Shown: piece by piece, positions 27,229 through 34,650 of the stretch
How positions within the stretch are numbered: position 1 is the stretch's first letter
How the letters are laid out: every line of letters starts with the position of its first letter
Notes under the pieces: generated by a model
Seen by the model: the letters and a program-made list of their open reading frames with translations, nothing else
Databases searched by the model: none
Told to the model about the DNA's origin: nothing
Made by a program: the position numbers and the translations under genes
NCBI GenBank assembly: GCA_965222705.1
Contig: CBDCUO010000016.1
Span: 310,001 to 374,000 of the forward strand
Length of the DNA stretch: 64,000 nt
Source: JAFMDF01 sp965222705
Lineage (GTDB): Bacteria; Bacteroidota; Bacteroidia; Chitinophagales; Saprospiraceae
Reading direction: 5' to 3'

Positions 27229-28296
27229 TTATTCCTCTTTTAAAAAAGGCTTTATAATATTAGTCAACTGTTCATACTCTATCAAAAAACCGTCATGTCC
27301 AAAATTAGAGTTGAGTTTTCTAAAAATAGCTCCCTCAATATGCTTCGCCAAAAATTTTTGCTCAGATAAAGGAAATAAAACATCTGTTTTTATACCAATA
27401 ACCAAAGTTTTGGCTTTGATTTCTTTCAAAGCTTTTTTCAAACCACCACGCCCACGACCCACATCTTGCGAATCCATAGATTTTGATAGATAATAATAAG
27501 ATAATGGTTCAAATCTTTTTCTCAATTTTAAGCCTTGATATCTTTGATAAGAACCGGCTTTATGGTTTTCCATTTTTGAGGTTTGGTCTTGCTGGCTCAA
27601 TTCGTAAGTATTATAATGACGATAGGAAAGCATGGCTATTGACCTGGCAGCTTCCAATCCTCTAAAACCGGCATTCGGCTTATTGGAAAACAAAGTAGGA
27701 TCTGCCTCCAGAGCCATTCTTTGACTTTCATTAAAAGCAATTCCCCAGGGGGAATGTTTGGCATTGGTCGCTATTGGAATAATTTTGTCAAATAAATTTG
27801 GCTCAATAATAGCCCACTCCAATACCTGCTGTCCTCCCATAGAACCTCCCAAAATTGTATTTATTCTGTTGATTTTTAGGTGCTTACAGAGAATTTGGTA
27901 CGCCTTTACTATATCTCGAATGGTTATTAATGGAAAGTCTTTACCATAAGGCTTGGAGTTAAGCGGATTAATACTGGAAGGGCAAGTAGAGCCATAACAA
28001 GAACCAAGCATATTGGCGCAGACGATAAAGTACTTTTGGGGATCTAATAATTTACCTGTCCCGATCAACCCACTCCACCAATCAAGCGCATCTGCATTAG
28101 CGGTCAAAGCATGACAAATCCAAATGATATTATCCTTTTGAGGTGATAGGGTCCCGTAAGTACAATAGGCAATATCCACTTCAGGGAATGATTGACCACA
28201 TTCCAGTAGAAATTCTTGTTGATATTTTAGGATTTTTACCTCTGTTACTTTATAATTATCAAGCAATAATTTGTTAATAGTTACGACATTTTGCAT
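27229..28296 (-). CDS. metX: Homoserine O-acetyltransferase
   Basis: First committed step of methionine synthesis: acetyl-CoA plus homoserine gives O-acetylhomoserine. 355 residues with the alpha/beta-hydrolase fold. The nucleophile serine lies in GGSMGGQQVLEWA, the oxyanion region is ICHALTANADALDWW, and the C-terminal histidine is in FGHDGFLIE. LGSCYGSTCPSSINP is the family segment. The gene is preceded by a SAM-I riboswitch (28416-28542), which strongly supports the methionine role and implies repression when S-adenosylmethionine is abundant. Start at 28296 gives the usual length. Acetyl versus succinyl donor is assigned from the MetX family, not tested. Confidence 0.95.
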   Translation of the reverse strand: MQNVVTINKLLLDNYKVTEVKILKYQQEFLLECGQSFPEVDIAYCTYGTLSPQKDNIIWICHALTANADALDWWSGLIGTGKLLDPQKYFIVCANMLGSCYGSTCPSSINPLNSKPYGKDFPLITIRDIVKAYQILCKHLKINRINTILGGSMGGQQVLEWAIIEPNLFDKIIPIATNAKHSPWGIAFNESQRMALEADPTLFSNKPNAGFRGLEAARSIAMLSYRHYNTYELSQQDQTSKMENHKAGSYQRYQGLKLRKRFEPLSYYYLSKSMDSQDVGRGRGGLKKALKEIKAKTLVIGIKTDVLFPLSEQKFLAKHIEGAIFRKLNSNFGHDGFLIEYEQLTNIIKPFLKEE

Positions 28297-28415
28297 TAAA
28301 GATTTTCTTTGGCTGAAACCTAACCACCAAAGCGTCCTAAATGTAAATATTGGCTGAATTCAAAGAATCGCCCTTTTCAGACGGAAATAATCAAACTTGT
28401 TAAGTCGCAAAATTT

Positions 28416-28542
28416 GTTTTTATATTTCCAAAATGACTCGCATCTAGCAAGTGTTGGCGGGATTTGGCACCGATGCTTCCAGAAAGAAACCGGTTGCCAG
28501 GGTTTCACAGAGCCCGTTCTCTTCACCCTTCTCTATAAAAAC
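28416..28542 (-). promoter_or_regulatory. SAM-I (S-box) riboswitch upstream of metX
   Basis: The minus strand shows the conserved S-box core in order: TATAGAGAAGGGTGAAGAG, then GGGCTCTGTGAAACCC, GGCAACC, and after a variable stem CGGTGCCAAATCCCGC. P1 closes between GTTTTTAT (28542-28535) and ATAAAAAC (28423-28416), and a terminal hairpin ACTTGC/GCGAGT forms P4. It binds S-adenosylmethionine and reduces metX expression. No intrinsic terminator is obvious; a stem near the start codon suggests translational control (inference). Confidence 0.9.
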
Positions 28543-28580
28543 CCAAATTATTGGGTGTGAAAGATAGAGGAATATTACTT

Positions 28581-28597
28581 TTACAAAACTTTTGTAA
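28581..28597. promoter_or_regulatory. 17-bp palindrome, possible operator
   Basis: TTACAAAACTTTTGTAA is a perfect 8-bp inverted repeat around one central base. It lies about 40 bases upstream of the SAM aptamer on the metX side and about 85 bases upstream of the OsmC start. Size and symmetry resemble a dimeric regulator site. The regulator is unknown. Confidence 0.4.
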
Positions 28598-28679
28598 GAG
28601 CTGAGCTGTAAAGCTAGTAGCTTTTCCTTAATTATTCAAACTTTGATGTTTATTTTTGAATTAAAACTTTCTTAAAATT

Positions 28680-29096
28680 ATGACGATTGAATTGACCCGA
28701 GCAGACCATGCGTATCATTTTATATCGAGTAACGAAGCGGGCAATGTGGTGGAATCAGACGGCTCACCTTCTATTGGCGGAAGCAATAAAGGCATGCGCC
28801 CCATGCAAATGGTTTTAGCAGCCTTAGCGAGTTGTAGCTCTATTGATGTTGTTCTATTTTTAAAAAAACAGCGGCAACAACTCGACGATATTCAAGTAAC
28901 CGTTACTGGAAAACGAGCGGACGGACAGGTACCGGCCGTTTTTACGGATATTCATGTACATTATAAACTGTATGGGCCGATAAAAGAAAAAAAAGCAGAA
29001 AAGGCAGTTTCTCTTTCCATGGATAAATATTGTTCTGTTTCTAAAATGCTGGAAAAATCAGTGAATATTACTTATAGCTTTGAGGTATCTAGCTAA
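28680..29096 (+). CDS. OsmC/Ohr-family peroxide reductase-like protein
   Basis: 138 residues of the OsmC fold. Two cysteines sit at the family positions: ASCSSIDVVLFLKKQ in the central helix and MDKYCSVSKMLEKS near the C-terminus. They form the thiol pair that reduces organic hydroperoxides in characterised members. The motif RPMQMVLAALASCSSIDV and the final strand VNITYSFEV are typical of the YhfA-like subgroup, whose substrate is not settled. Its stop codon overlaps the start of the dehydrogenase gene by one base (TAATG), so the two are translationally coupled. Confidence 0.9.
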   Translation: MTIELTRADHAYHFISSNEAGNVVESDGSPSIGGSNKGMRPMQMVLAALASCSSIDVVLFLKKQRQQLDDIQVTVTGKRADGQVPAVFTDIHVHYKLYGPIKEKKAEKAVSLSMDKYCSVSKMLEKSVNITYSFEVSS

Positions 29097-31033
29097 TGGC
29101 AAAAAAAATACTATTGACCAACAGAGGCATTCATGCTTACTTGCCAAAAAAATTAAGCAAATTAGGTTTTGAATGTCATTTTGATTATAGTTCTTCCAAA
29201 GAAGAGATCGAGCAAAAGATTGCTGACTATTTTGGGCTTGTAATGAAGAGCCGTTTTAATGCCGATAAATCTTTTTTAAAAAAAGCCAAAAATCTCAGGT
29301 TTCTTGCCAGAGCAGGTGTGGGATTTGAGCATATTGACATAGATTTTGCAAAGAAGAAAAATATTAAAATCATCCTTTCTCCCGAAGGAAGCAAGGACGC
29401 TGTAGGGGAGCATGCCGTAGGGCTGTTATTATGCCTTCTTAACAATTTGGTCAAAGGAGATCGGGAAATTAGAGCAGAGAAATGGACTAGAGAACCTAAT
29501 CGCGGTATTGAAATAAAGGGAAAAACAATAGGGATTATTGGCTATGGAAATATGGGACAATCATTTGCCAAAAAGCTCTCGGGCTTCAGTGGGAAAGTAA
29601 TTGCTTATGACAAATTCAAAAAAGGCTACGGAGATAATTATGCCAAAGAGGTTTCCTTGAAAAAGATTTTAAAAAAAAGCGATATTATCAGCTTACATAT
29701 TCCATACAGCCCTGCTAATCATTATTTTGTAAATAGGCAATTTTTTAAAAATTGTGAAAATCCAATTTATTTAATCAACACAGCCAGGGGGCTGGTTTTA
29801 AACACAGCAGATTTGGTAAAAGCGATGAAAAAAGGAAAGGTTTTAGGTGCAGCTTTGGATGTACTGGAGTATGAAGAACAGTCATTTGAAACCTTTAAAA
29901 AAAAGAAACGACCAGCACCATTTAAGTATTTAATTCAATCAGATAGGGTTGTATTATCCCCTCATATCGCTGGTTGGACACAAGAGTCAAAATTAAAGCA
30001 TGCACAAACCATCGTTAGAAAAATCATGCAGCTTGTTTCTGTATTTTTTTTCTGCTTTCCCAGTCTAATTTTTGCTCAAACAGTCCCTCGATTTGTCCCT
30101 GATGATTTCCAATTGGACCCGCAAGATGTTGGTTGTATTTGCACACCAGGCGTAATTAATAAATCCAGAGGAAAAGGACTTTTGATCGATTACACGATAA
30201 CTAGCGGAGGAGATTTCACACCCGACGTAGTGGATGCAGGGGTCGTTCCAAGCAAAATCAATCATTTGGGTTTATTAAAATTGCGACTAAAAGCTCCGAT
30301 ATTCGTCCGCCCTCGTACTAAAATATTGCTTGGACTGGATCATTTCAGAGAAAAATATCGCTTTGATTTTATCCAACCCCTTTTTGCCAAGCAGTTAAGT
30401 CTTCTGGATGATAAAATCCTTAAAAGTACCCGATTGACCCTATTCTGGTTGCAGTCTATCGGAGAAACAAATTATCTCGGACTACGGGCAAGGGTTTCTT
30501 ATAACGGTAATTATCAAGGCGTTCTAAAAACGGACAAGTTCTACCGCCTGATTAAAATATCCGGCGTTTGGGGAATAAAAAAAAGAGAAGACATCGAATG
30601 GGGGATTGGCTTGTTGTACTCTGATAATTTTGTCAATAAAAACGTACTGCCCTTCCTTTTATACAATAATACTTTTAATGAGCGATGGGGTGTAGAAGTC
30701 GCCTTTCCTGTATCTGTCCTCTTTCGATACAACTTCAACCCCAGAAGTTTGCTGCTTTTTGGGCCGGAGTTTTCTAATGCCAGCTATGCTTTAAGAGGAG
30801 AAGACAATCCAGTACAAGAAAATGACTATTTTTTCAGGCACACGGAGATCCAATTTTCGGGTAGGTATGAGCAGCAGATTTTTCCTTGGATTTGGGGAAC
30901 GATCCAAACGGGGTTCCAAATTAACTTTGACTCGGAAATGGAAGATGCAGGGAATCCAGAAAATTTGTTTGAACCCGATTTAAAAACAGGTGTTTTTATT
31001 CGGTTTGGACTATTCTTATCGCCACCAGATTAG
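29096..31033 (+). CDS. 2-hydroxyacid dehydrogenase fused in frame to an exported outer-membrane protein
   Basis: 645 residues in one frame. Residues 1-310 are a D-isomer-specific 2-hydroxyacid dehydrogenase: GIIGYGNMGQSFAKKL for NAD, INTARGLVLN with the catalytic Arg, LDVLEYE with Glu and LSPHIAGWTQE with His. Length is complete for the family. At residue 311 (ATG 30026) begins MQLVSVFFFCFPSLIFAQ, a textbook signal peptide, followed by about 315 residues of amphipathic strands (DUF6268-like beta-barrel) ending in IRFGLFLSPP. A cytoplasmic enzyme cannot be fused sensibly to a secreted barrel, so either the dehydrogenase stop was lost, or a base is wrong, or the barrel starts separately at 30026. 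Starts overlapping osmC. Confidence 0.85.
   Translation: MAKKILLTNRGIHAYLPKKLSKLGFECHFDYSSSKEEIEQKIADYFGLVMKSRFNADKSFLKKAKNLRFLARAGVGFEHIDIDFAKKKNIKIILSPEGSKDAVGEHAVGLLLCLLNNLVKGDREIRAEKWTREPNRGIEIKGKTIGIIGYGNMGQSFAKKLSGFSGKVIAYDKFKKGYGDNYAKEVSLKKILKKSDIISLHIPYSPANHYFVNRQFFKNCENPIYLINTARGLVLNTADLVKAMKKGKVLGAALDVLEYEEQSFETFKKKKRPAPFKYLIQSDRVVLSPHIAGWTQESKLKHAQTIVRKIMQLVSVFFFCFPSLIFAQTVPRFVPDDFQLDPQDVGCICTPGVINKSRGKGLLIDYTITSGGDFTPDVVDAGVVPSKINHLGLLKLRLKAPIFVRPRTKILLGLDHFREKYRFDFIQPLFAKQLSLLDDKILKSTRLTLFWLQSIGETNYLGLRARVSYNGNYQGVLKTDKFYRLIKISGVWGIKKREDIEWGIGLLYSDNFVNKNVLPFLLYNNTFNERWGVEVAFPVSVLFRYNFNPRSLLLFGPEFSNASYALRGEDNPVQENDYFFRHTEIQFSGRYEQQIFPWIWGTIQTGFQINFDSEMEDAGNPENLFEPDLKTGVFIRFGLFLSPPD
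30026..31033 (+). CDS. Outer-membrane beta-barrel protein (DUF6268-like), alternative internal start
   Basis: Likely independent product of the 3' half of the fused frame: 335 residues beginning with an 18-residue signal peptide cleaved after FAQ. The mature part alternates aromatic and polar residues in strands (YRFDFIQPLFAKQL, YLGLRARVSYNGNY, WGVEVAFPVSVLFRYN) and ends with the phenylalanine-rich strand TGVFIRFGLFL, as in outer-membrane barrels. No Por sorting tail. Function unknown. No ribosome-binding site is distinguishable, as usual in this phylum, so internal initiation cannot be judged from the sequence. Confidence 0.55.
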   Translation: MQLVSVFFFCFPSLIFAQTVPRFVPDDFQLDPQDVGCICTPGVINKSRGKGLLIDYTITSGGDFTPDVVDAGVVPSKINHLGLLKLRLKAPIFVRPRTKILLGLDHFREKYRFDFIQPLFAKQLSLLDDKILKSTRLTLFWLQSIGETNYLGLRARVSYNGNYQGVLKTDKFYRLIKISGVWGIKKREDIEWGIGLLYSDNFVNKNVLPFLLYNNTFNERWGVEVAFPVSVLFRYNFNPRSLLLFGPEFSNASYALRGEDNPVQENDYFFRHTEIQFSGRYEQQIFPWIWGTIQTGFQINFDSEMEDAGNPENLFEPDLKTGVFIRFGLFLSPPD

Positions 31034-31054
31034 ACGGAACTAAAAACTGGCTTA

Positions 31055-31936
31055 GTGAGCAAACGAAAAATCAGATTTATTATTAACCCCTTTTCCGGCT
31101 TGAGCCGAAAAAAAAACGTCCCTGCGCTAATTCAAAAATATCTGGACCACAATCAGTTCGACCCCGATATTACTTACACCCAATGGCCGGGTCATGCTAC
31201 TGATTTGGCGAAGGAGGCTGCAGAAATAGGTTTTGATATCGTAGTGGCAGTAGGTGGCGATGGTTCAATCAATGAAGTAGCTTCTGCTTTGGTTCATACA
31301 GATGTGAAACTGGGCATTTTGCCAGGCGGATCGGGCAATGGGTTTGCCATGCACTTAGGGTTGGGAAGAAGCATAAAAAAATCCATTAAAATCCTGAACA
31401 ATGCAAAGGTAATTACTATTGATACCGGGCAGTTAAATGGCCGTCCATTTGTCAATCTAGGTGGAACAGGTTTTGATGCTTTGGTAGCCTATAAAGCCAA
31501 GAAAAGTACGCTTCGAGGCCTGTGGGCTTATATTAAATTTGCCACCTTAGAAGCTTGGAATTATCAAATAGAAAAATATACCTTAATAGTTGATAATCAG
31601 CAATTTGAAGAAGCATGCTTAGTGATAGAAGTAGCAAATGCACAAATGTTTGGTTACCATTTTATCATTGCACCGCAAGCAAAAATGAATGATGGTTTAT
31701 TAGATATCATAATGATAAAAAAGGCACCCAAATGGCGATACCTTTTAAGCCTTTGGCGGTTTTTTAATCGCACTGCTCATAGAAGCAGCCTAGTGCAAAC
31801 TCTTACTGGAAAAGACATCAAAATACATAGCACAAAAGCCCTGCCTGTTCATTTGGACGGCGAGGGGTTTTATGTTGAGGAAGTCTTGCATTTTACTATA
31901 AAGCCACTTTCCTTGAAAGTGATGGTTCCGTCCTAA
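31055..31936 (+). CDS. Diacylglycerol/lipid kinase (YegS/DagK family)
   Basis: 293 residues starting with GTG at 31055 (the next codons SKRKIRFIINPFSG are the family opening). Motifs: INPFSGLSRKK, VAVGGDGSINEVASAL (nucleotide-binding GGDG) and GILPGGSGNGFAMHLG; the C-terminal beta-sandwich has ANAQMFGYHFIIAPQAKMNDG. It phosphorylates a lipid such as diacylglycerol or a sphingoid base; substrate not decided. It may follow the dehydrogenase/OMP gene in one transcript (21-base gap). Convergent with pyrC, 8 bases apart. Confidence 0.92.
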   Translation: MSKRKIRFIINPFSGLSRKKNVPALIQKYLDHNQFDPDITYTQWPGHATDLAKEAAEIGFDIVVAVGGDGSINEVASALVHTDVKLGILPGGSGNGFAMHLGLGRSIKKSIKILNNAKVITIDTGQLNGRPFVNLGGTGFDALVAYKAKKSTLRGLWAYIKFATLEAWNYQIEKYTLIVDNQQFEEACLVIEVANAQMFGYHFIIAPQAKMNDGLLDIIMIKKAPKWRYLLSLWRFFNRTAHRSSLVQTLTGKDIKIHSTKALPVHLDGEGFYVEEVLHFTIKPLSLKVMVPS

Positions 31937-31944
31937 ACCCCTTC

Positions 31945-33285
31945 TTATGTTCTATTGAAAATTAATCGCTCTCCCTTTTTTCCTTCAAAAAATTGCCCAT
32001 TTTGATAGGCTAGATGACCGCTTACAATGGTGTGCAACACTTTTCCTCTTACAAATTTATTCTTAAAAGGAGACCAACCGCATTTATAGTAAATATTCTC
32101 TTTGGTCACTTTCCATTTTTTATTTATATCAACAATTGCTAAATCTGCCCAATACCCTTCACGAATAAAACCTCGCTTCTCTATCTGAAAACAAATGGCA
32201 GGAGCATGACACATTTTTTCTACTATTTTTTCCAAACTGATTTTTCCTCTATGGTAAAAATGCAGCAATACATTCAAAGAATGTTGAACTAAGGGAACAC
32301 CCGATGGAGCTTTAAAGTAGGTCCCTTGCTTTTCTGCCCAAGTATGGGGCGCATGGTCCGTAGCAATAATATCCAAACGATCGTCTAATAAACCCGTCAA
32401 TAGTGCTTGTTGGTGCTTTCGATCTTTTATCGCTGGATTGCACTTAATTTGAGTGCCAAGTCGGTCATAATCCTTACTATTAAAATATAAGTGATGGACA
32501 CAGACTTCTGCTGTAATCCGTTTTTCTGCCAAAGGAATATCATTTCTAAATAAGCCTAGCTCATCTCTGGTAGAGATGTGTAAAATATGCAAACGCGTGC
32601 CATATCTTTTAGCTAAGCTAACCGCCAGGGAGGAAGATTTTAAACATCCCGCCGCACTCCTTATTAAAGGATGTTGATTAATCGGTATATTTTCTCCATA
32701 CTTGGCTCTAAATGCGGCAGCATTTGCCCGAATAATTGCCTCTTCTTCACAATGGGTAGCAATTAACATTGGAACTCGGGAGAATAAAGCCTCTAAAGTA
32801 GTTGGATCATCCACCAACATATTCCCTGTACTTGACCCCATAAATACTTTGATCCCACAAACATGCTCTCTGTTAGTTTTTAACACCTCCTCCAGGTTAT
32901 CATTAGCAGCTCCCATGAAAAAGGAATAATTTGCTAGAGATTTTTGGCGAGCTATCTGGTATTTCTGTTCCAATAACTCCTGTGTCAAGGTAGCTGGCTG
33001 AGTATTGGGCATTTCCATAAAAGAAGTAATACCACCCGCTACTGCAGCTCGCGGCTCCGTATATAGATCCGATTTATGAGTCAACCCTGGTTCTCTAAAA
33101 TGTACCTGGTCATCTATAATCCCGGGCAAGCAGTAATTGCCTTTTCCCTCGATTTCTATATCTGCTCTTTGGCTAATAGAAGACGCTATTTTTTCAATAA
33201 AGCCATCTTTAATATAAATATCGACAGGTATAATTTCTCCTTCATTGACGACCTGTACTTCTTTTATCAGGATTGATTTGAGCAT
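31945..33285 (-). CDS. pyrC: Dihydroorotase
   Basis: Third step of pyrimidine synthesis: cyclisation of carbamoyl-aspartate. 446 residues, amidohydrolase TIM barrel. The first metal motif reads IDDQVHFREPG: position 60 is Gln where most class I dihydroorotases have His of HxH (H62 is kept). The carbamylated lysine lies in IKVFMGSSTGNML, further ligands in LIATHCEEE and LHILHIST, and the catalytic Asp in IATDHAPHTW. I believe the Gln variant recurs in related Bacteroidota (memory, unverified), so the enzyme is probably active. Start ATG 33285. Transcribed alone; a 1.2-kb non-coding region lies upstream. Confidence 0.94.
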   Translation of the reverse strand: MLKSILIKEVQVVNEGEIIPVDIYIKDGFIEKIASSISQRADIEIEGKGNYCLPGIIDDQVHFREPGLTHKSDLYTEPRAAVAGGITSFMEMPNTQPATLTQELLEQKYQIARQKSLANYSFFMGAANDNLEEVLKTNREHVCGIKVFMGSSTGNMLVDDPTTLEALFSRVPMLIATHCEEEAIIRANAAAFRAKYGENIPINQHPLIRSAAGCLKSSSLAVSLAKRYGTRLHILHISTRDELGLFRNDIPLAEKRITAEVCVHHLYFNSKDYDRLGTQIKCNPAIKDRKHQQALLTGLLDDRLDIIATDHAPHTWAEKQGTYFKAPSGVPLVQHSLNVLLHFYHRGKISLEKIVEKMCHAPAICFQIEKRGFIREGYWADLAIVDINKKWKVTKENIYYKCGWSPFKNKFVRGKVLHTIVSGHLAYQNGQFFEGKKGERLIFNRT

Positions 33286-33658
33286 TGATATTAAAAATTT
33301 TTAACAAAAGTAATCTTTTTTGTTTTTCTAATAATTCCCCGAAAATCCATCACAAAATCCCACTTTTCTATTTTTGCCAGCCTTTCTTTTTCCTATTTTA
33401 TGGCTATTTAAAATTGCAATTTTTAAATTAACACTGTCACAAATAATGAGAAAAATGGAGAGAAAGTATAGAATTTTCTCCTTAGGCTGTTTTTTCCTAA
33501 GATTAACTTAATTAAAGAATTTTTTATAAAATATATTATTACTTGATTTTATTCGTAAAAAAAATATTGGACTTTTTTTATTTGCTTTAACCAATTGATT
33601 TAGAAAGATTTGTCCTTTATTTTATCTATTGGAAAGAATCTGAGTGACATCTGTACAC

Positions 33659-33689
33659 TTGCTTCGTGTCTTAATCACCCCTATATTTG
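33659..33689 (+). promoter_or_regulatory. Candidate promoter for an unknown transcript
   Basis: TTG (33659-33661), 20 bases, then TATATTTG (33682-33689), matching the Bacteroidota TTTG-N19/21-TAnnTTTG pattern on the plus strand. No coding region follows for 1.8 kb, so any transcript starting near 33696 would be non-coding. Confidence 0.4.
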
Positions 33690-34054
33690 TGACATCATTT
33701 CGATATAAACCTCTCACACTAAAAAAATTCCTCCGAGATTTTCCCCTCTTGATTAGAAACAAACTTAAATTGGTTCATTGATTTTATGCAAATTTCTGTC
33801 TTTAGCCAGATTTTTTCCTCTTCGATAAATTTTAAAATTTCGAAAAAGGCTATAAGAAAGATGTTTATTTACTACTTATGACGAGAACAACAATTTGAAA
33901 GCAGCAACAGATTGGCTGTAAAAAAAAAAAATTTAACCCCTTAAAAGAGAAGCGCTGCAGTTGCCCTATTATATCCGGGGCGAGATAAGGACAAATCAAA
34001 AACAAACAACATTTTCAACATTTGTCAATCAGCTTGCAACAAAGACTACACAGC

Positions 34055-34095
34055 GGGGCATCGTCATCGATAGTTTTTCGGTGACGTATTTCCCC
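34055..34095 (+). ncRNA. Possible structured RNA element
   Basis: CGTCATCGA (34062-34070) and TCGGTGACG (34078-34086) pair over nine positions (one G-U) around a 7-base loop. GGGG (34055-34058) and CCCC (34092-34095) add an outer stem through an internal loop. GC-rich pairing inside AT-rich DNA suggests RNA structure. Strand and extent are not established; no known RNA family recognised. Confidence 0.3.
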
Positions 34096-34215
34096 AATCC
34101 ACAGTGACGGCGAATTTTATGACATTATGAGCAAAACAATTGACGAAAATTTAAAATTTCCCCCCTAAAGAAAAATTTACTGAAACCTAGTCTGACACAA
34201 AAAGCACTATAAATC

Positions 34216-34276
34216 GGGGAAGGAATTTAGACAGAACAAACACTTTTTTTAAAACAAAACAGTCTAATTTCTTCCC
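34216..34276. repeat. Long imperfect inverted repeat
   Basis: Left arm 34216-34232 (GGGGAAGGAATTTAGAC) and right arm 34262-34276 (GTCTAATTTCTTCCC) pair over about 15 positions with one G-U and one bulge around a 29-base A/T-rich loop. It lies immediately upstream of the first 36-bp hairpin unit. It could be the end of an upstream small RNA. Confidence 0.45.
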
Positions 34277-34303
34277 TACTTTTCCCAACACCTGAAACAA
34301 TAA

Positions 34304-34375
34304 AATAAGTAGGTTATTAATACGATGGGATTTACTTGACGAAAGAGCTTTCAGTTAGCTGGAAGCTCTGGTCAA
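34304..34375 (+). ncRNA. Two-hairpin RNA unit, copy 1
   Basis: A 36-bp block (34304-34339), identical to the block at 34418-34453, folds as AAGTAGGT/ATTTACTT (8 bp with two G-U) around the loop TATTAATACGATGGG. It is followed by a second hairpin AGAGCTTTC/GGAAGCTCT with an outer TTGAC/GTCAA stem (34336-34375). No T-run follows, unlike copy 2. Plus-strand orientation is inferred from copy 2's terminator. Confidence 0.45.
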
Positions 34376-34417
34376 ATTCCTCTTGGAGTAATTGTGGAAT
34401 AACCAAATTAAAGAAGT

Positions 34418-34486
34418 AATAAGTAGGTTATTAATACGATGGGATTTACTTGATGTGAGAGCCTCTGCTTTGCAGGGGCTTTTTTC
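34418..34486 (+). ncRNA. Two-hairpin RNA unit, copy 2, with intrinsic terminator
   Basis: Exact second copy of the 36-bp block (34418-34453) followed by AGCCTCTGC/GCAGGGGCT (34460-34480) and a run of Ts. The first hairpin is conserved base for base, while the second has a different sequence but the same position. This suggests a duplicated small-RNA gene or a tandem cis-acting structure. No RNA family recognised. Units repeat every 114 bases. Confidence 0.5.
34460..34486 (+). terminator. Intrinsic terminator ahead of the SRP RNA gene
   Basis: AGCCTCTGC (34460-34468), loop TTT, GCAGGGGCT (34472-34480) with one G-U pair, then TTTTTT. It isolates the upstream RNA units from the SRP RNA promoter 35 bases further on. 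Confidence 0.75.
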
Positions 34487-34519
34487 TTTTGTATTTACCA
34501 CTTTTCTCTCCTACTACTA

Positions 34520-34549
34520 TTGTATTCTTTTAAAATAAACTTACCTTTG
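34520..34549 (+). promoter_or_regulatory. SRP RNA promoter
   Basis: TTG (34520-34522), 19 bases, TACCTTTG (34542-34549), an exact TAnnTTTG box at the correct spacing, a few bases before the predicted RNA 5' end. Confidence 0.7.
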
Positions 34550-34551
34550 CG

Positions 34552-34650
34552 GTGGCGAGATTCCTCGACTAGCTCCCTCTGAATTCCCCCAGGTAGGAAA
34601 CTAAGCAAGGGTAGGAGGTTGTAGCAGTGTGATGGGATTTCGCCTTTTTT
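34552..34650 (+). ncRNA. ffs: Signal recognition particle RNA (4.5S-type, small bacterial)
   Basis: The roughly 99-base sequence has the helix 8 core CCCCAGGTAGGAAACTAAGCAAGGG: GNRA-type GAAA tetraloop on a TAG/CTA stem, the asymmetric AGCA loop and the CAGG side of the symmetric loop that binds Ffh. CTAGCTCC and GGAGGTTGTAG form the next helix, and the ends GGCGA (34554-34558) and TCGCC (34640-34644) pair, followed by TTTTTT as terminator. It directs membrane-protein targeting with Ffh and FtsY. Its 3' end touches the stop codon of the convergent SGNH hydrolase gene. Confidence 0.87.

Larger units (their letters stand above)
28297..28679. other. 383-bp divergent regulatory region (metX / osmC)
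   Basis: Contains, from left to right, a stem (CTTTGG/CCAAAG) just upstream of metX, the SAM-I aptamer on the minus strand, a 17-bp palindrome and a TATTTTTG box (28651-28658) in front of osmC. No ORF. The two genes have different regulatory needs, so the palindrome may act on either promoter. Confidence 0.6.
33286..34548. other. 1.26-kb non-coding region with structured RNA candidates
   Basis: No credible ORF on either strand. It contains a TTG-N20-TATATTTG promoter at 33659-33689, a compact GC-rich hairpin at 34062-34086 inside otherwise AT-rich DNA, a long inverted repeat at 34216-34276, and two copies of a 36-bp hairpin unit at 34304 and 34418, the second ending in an intrinsic terminator. 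The SRP RNA promoter ends the region. Such density of dyads in one gap suggests one or more small RNA genes. Confidence 0.6.

Noticed and set aside
33690..34050. RNase P RNA or tmRNA in the long gap
   Set aside because: The conserved cores of both RNAs (for example GAGGAAAGTCC or a CCA-ended tRNA-like acceptor) are not visible on either strand.
34304..34453. 36-bp direct repeat as a CRISPR array
   Set aside because: Only two copies, 78 bases apart, with a terminator-forming sequence between and after them and no cas genes in the window.
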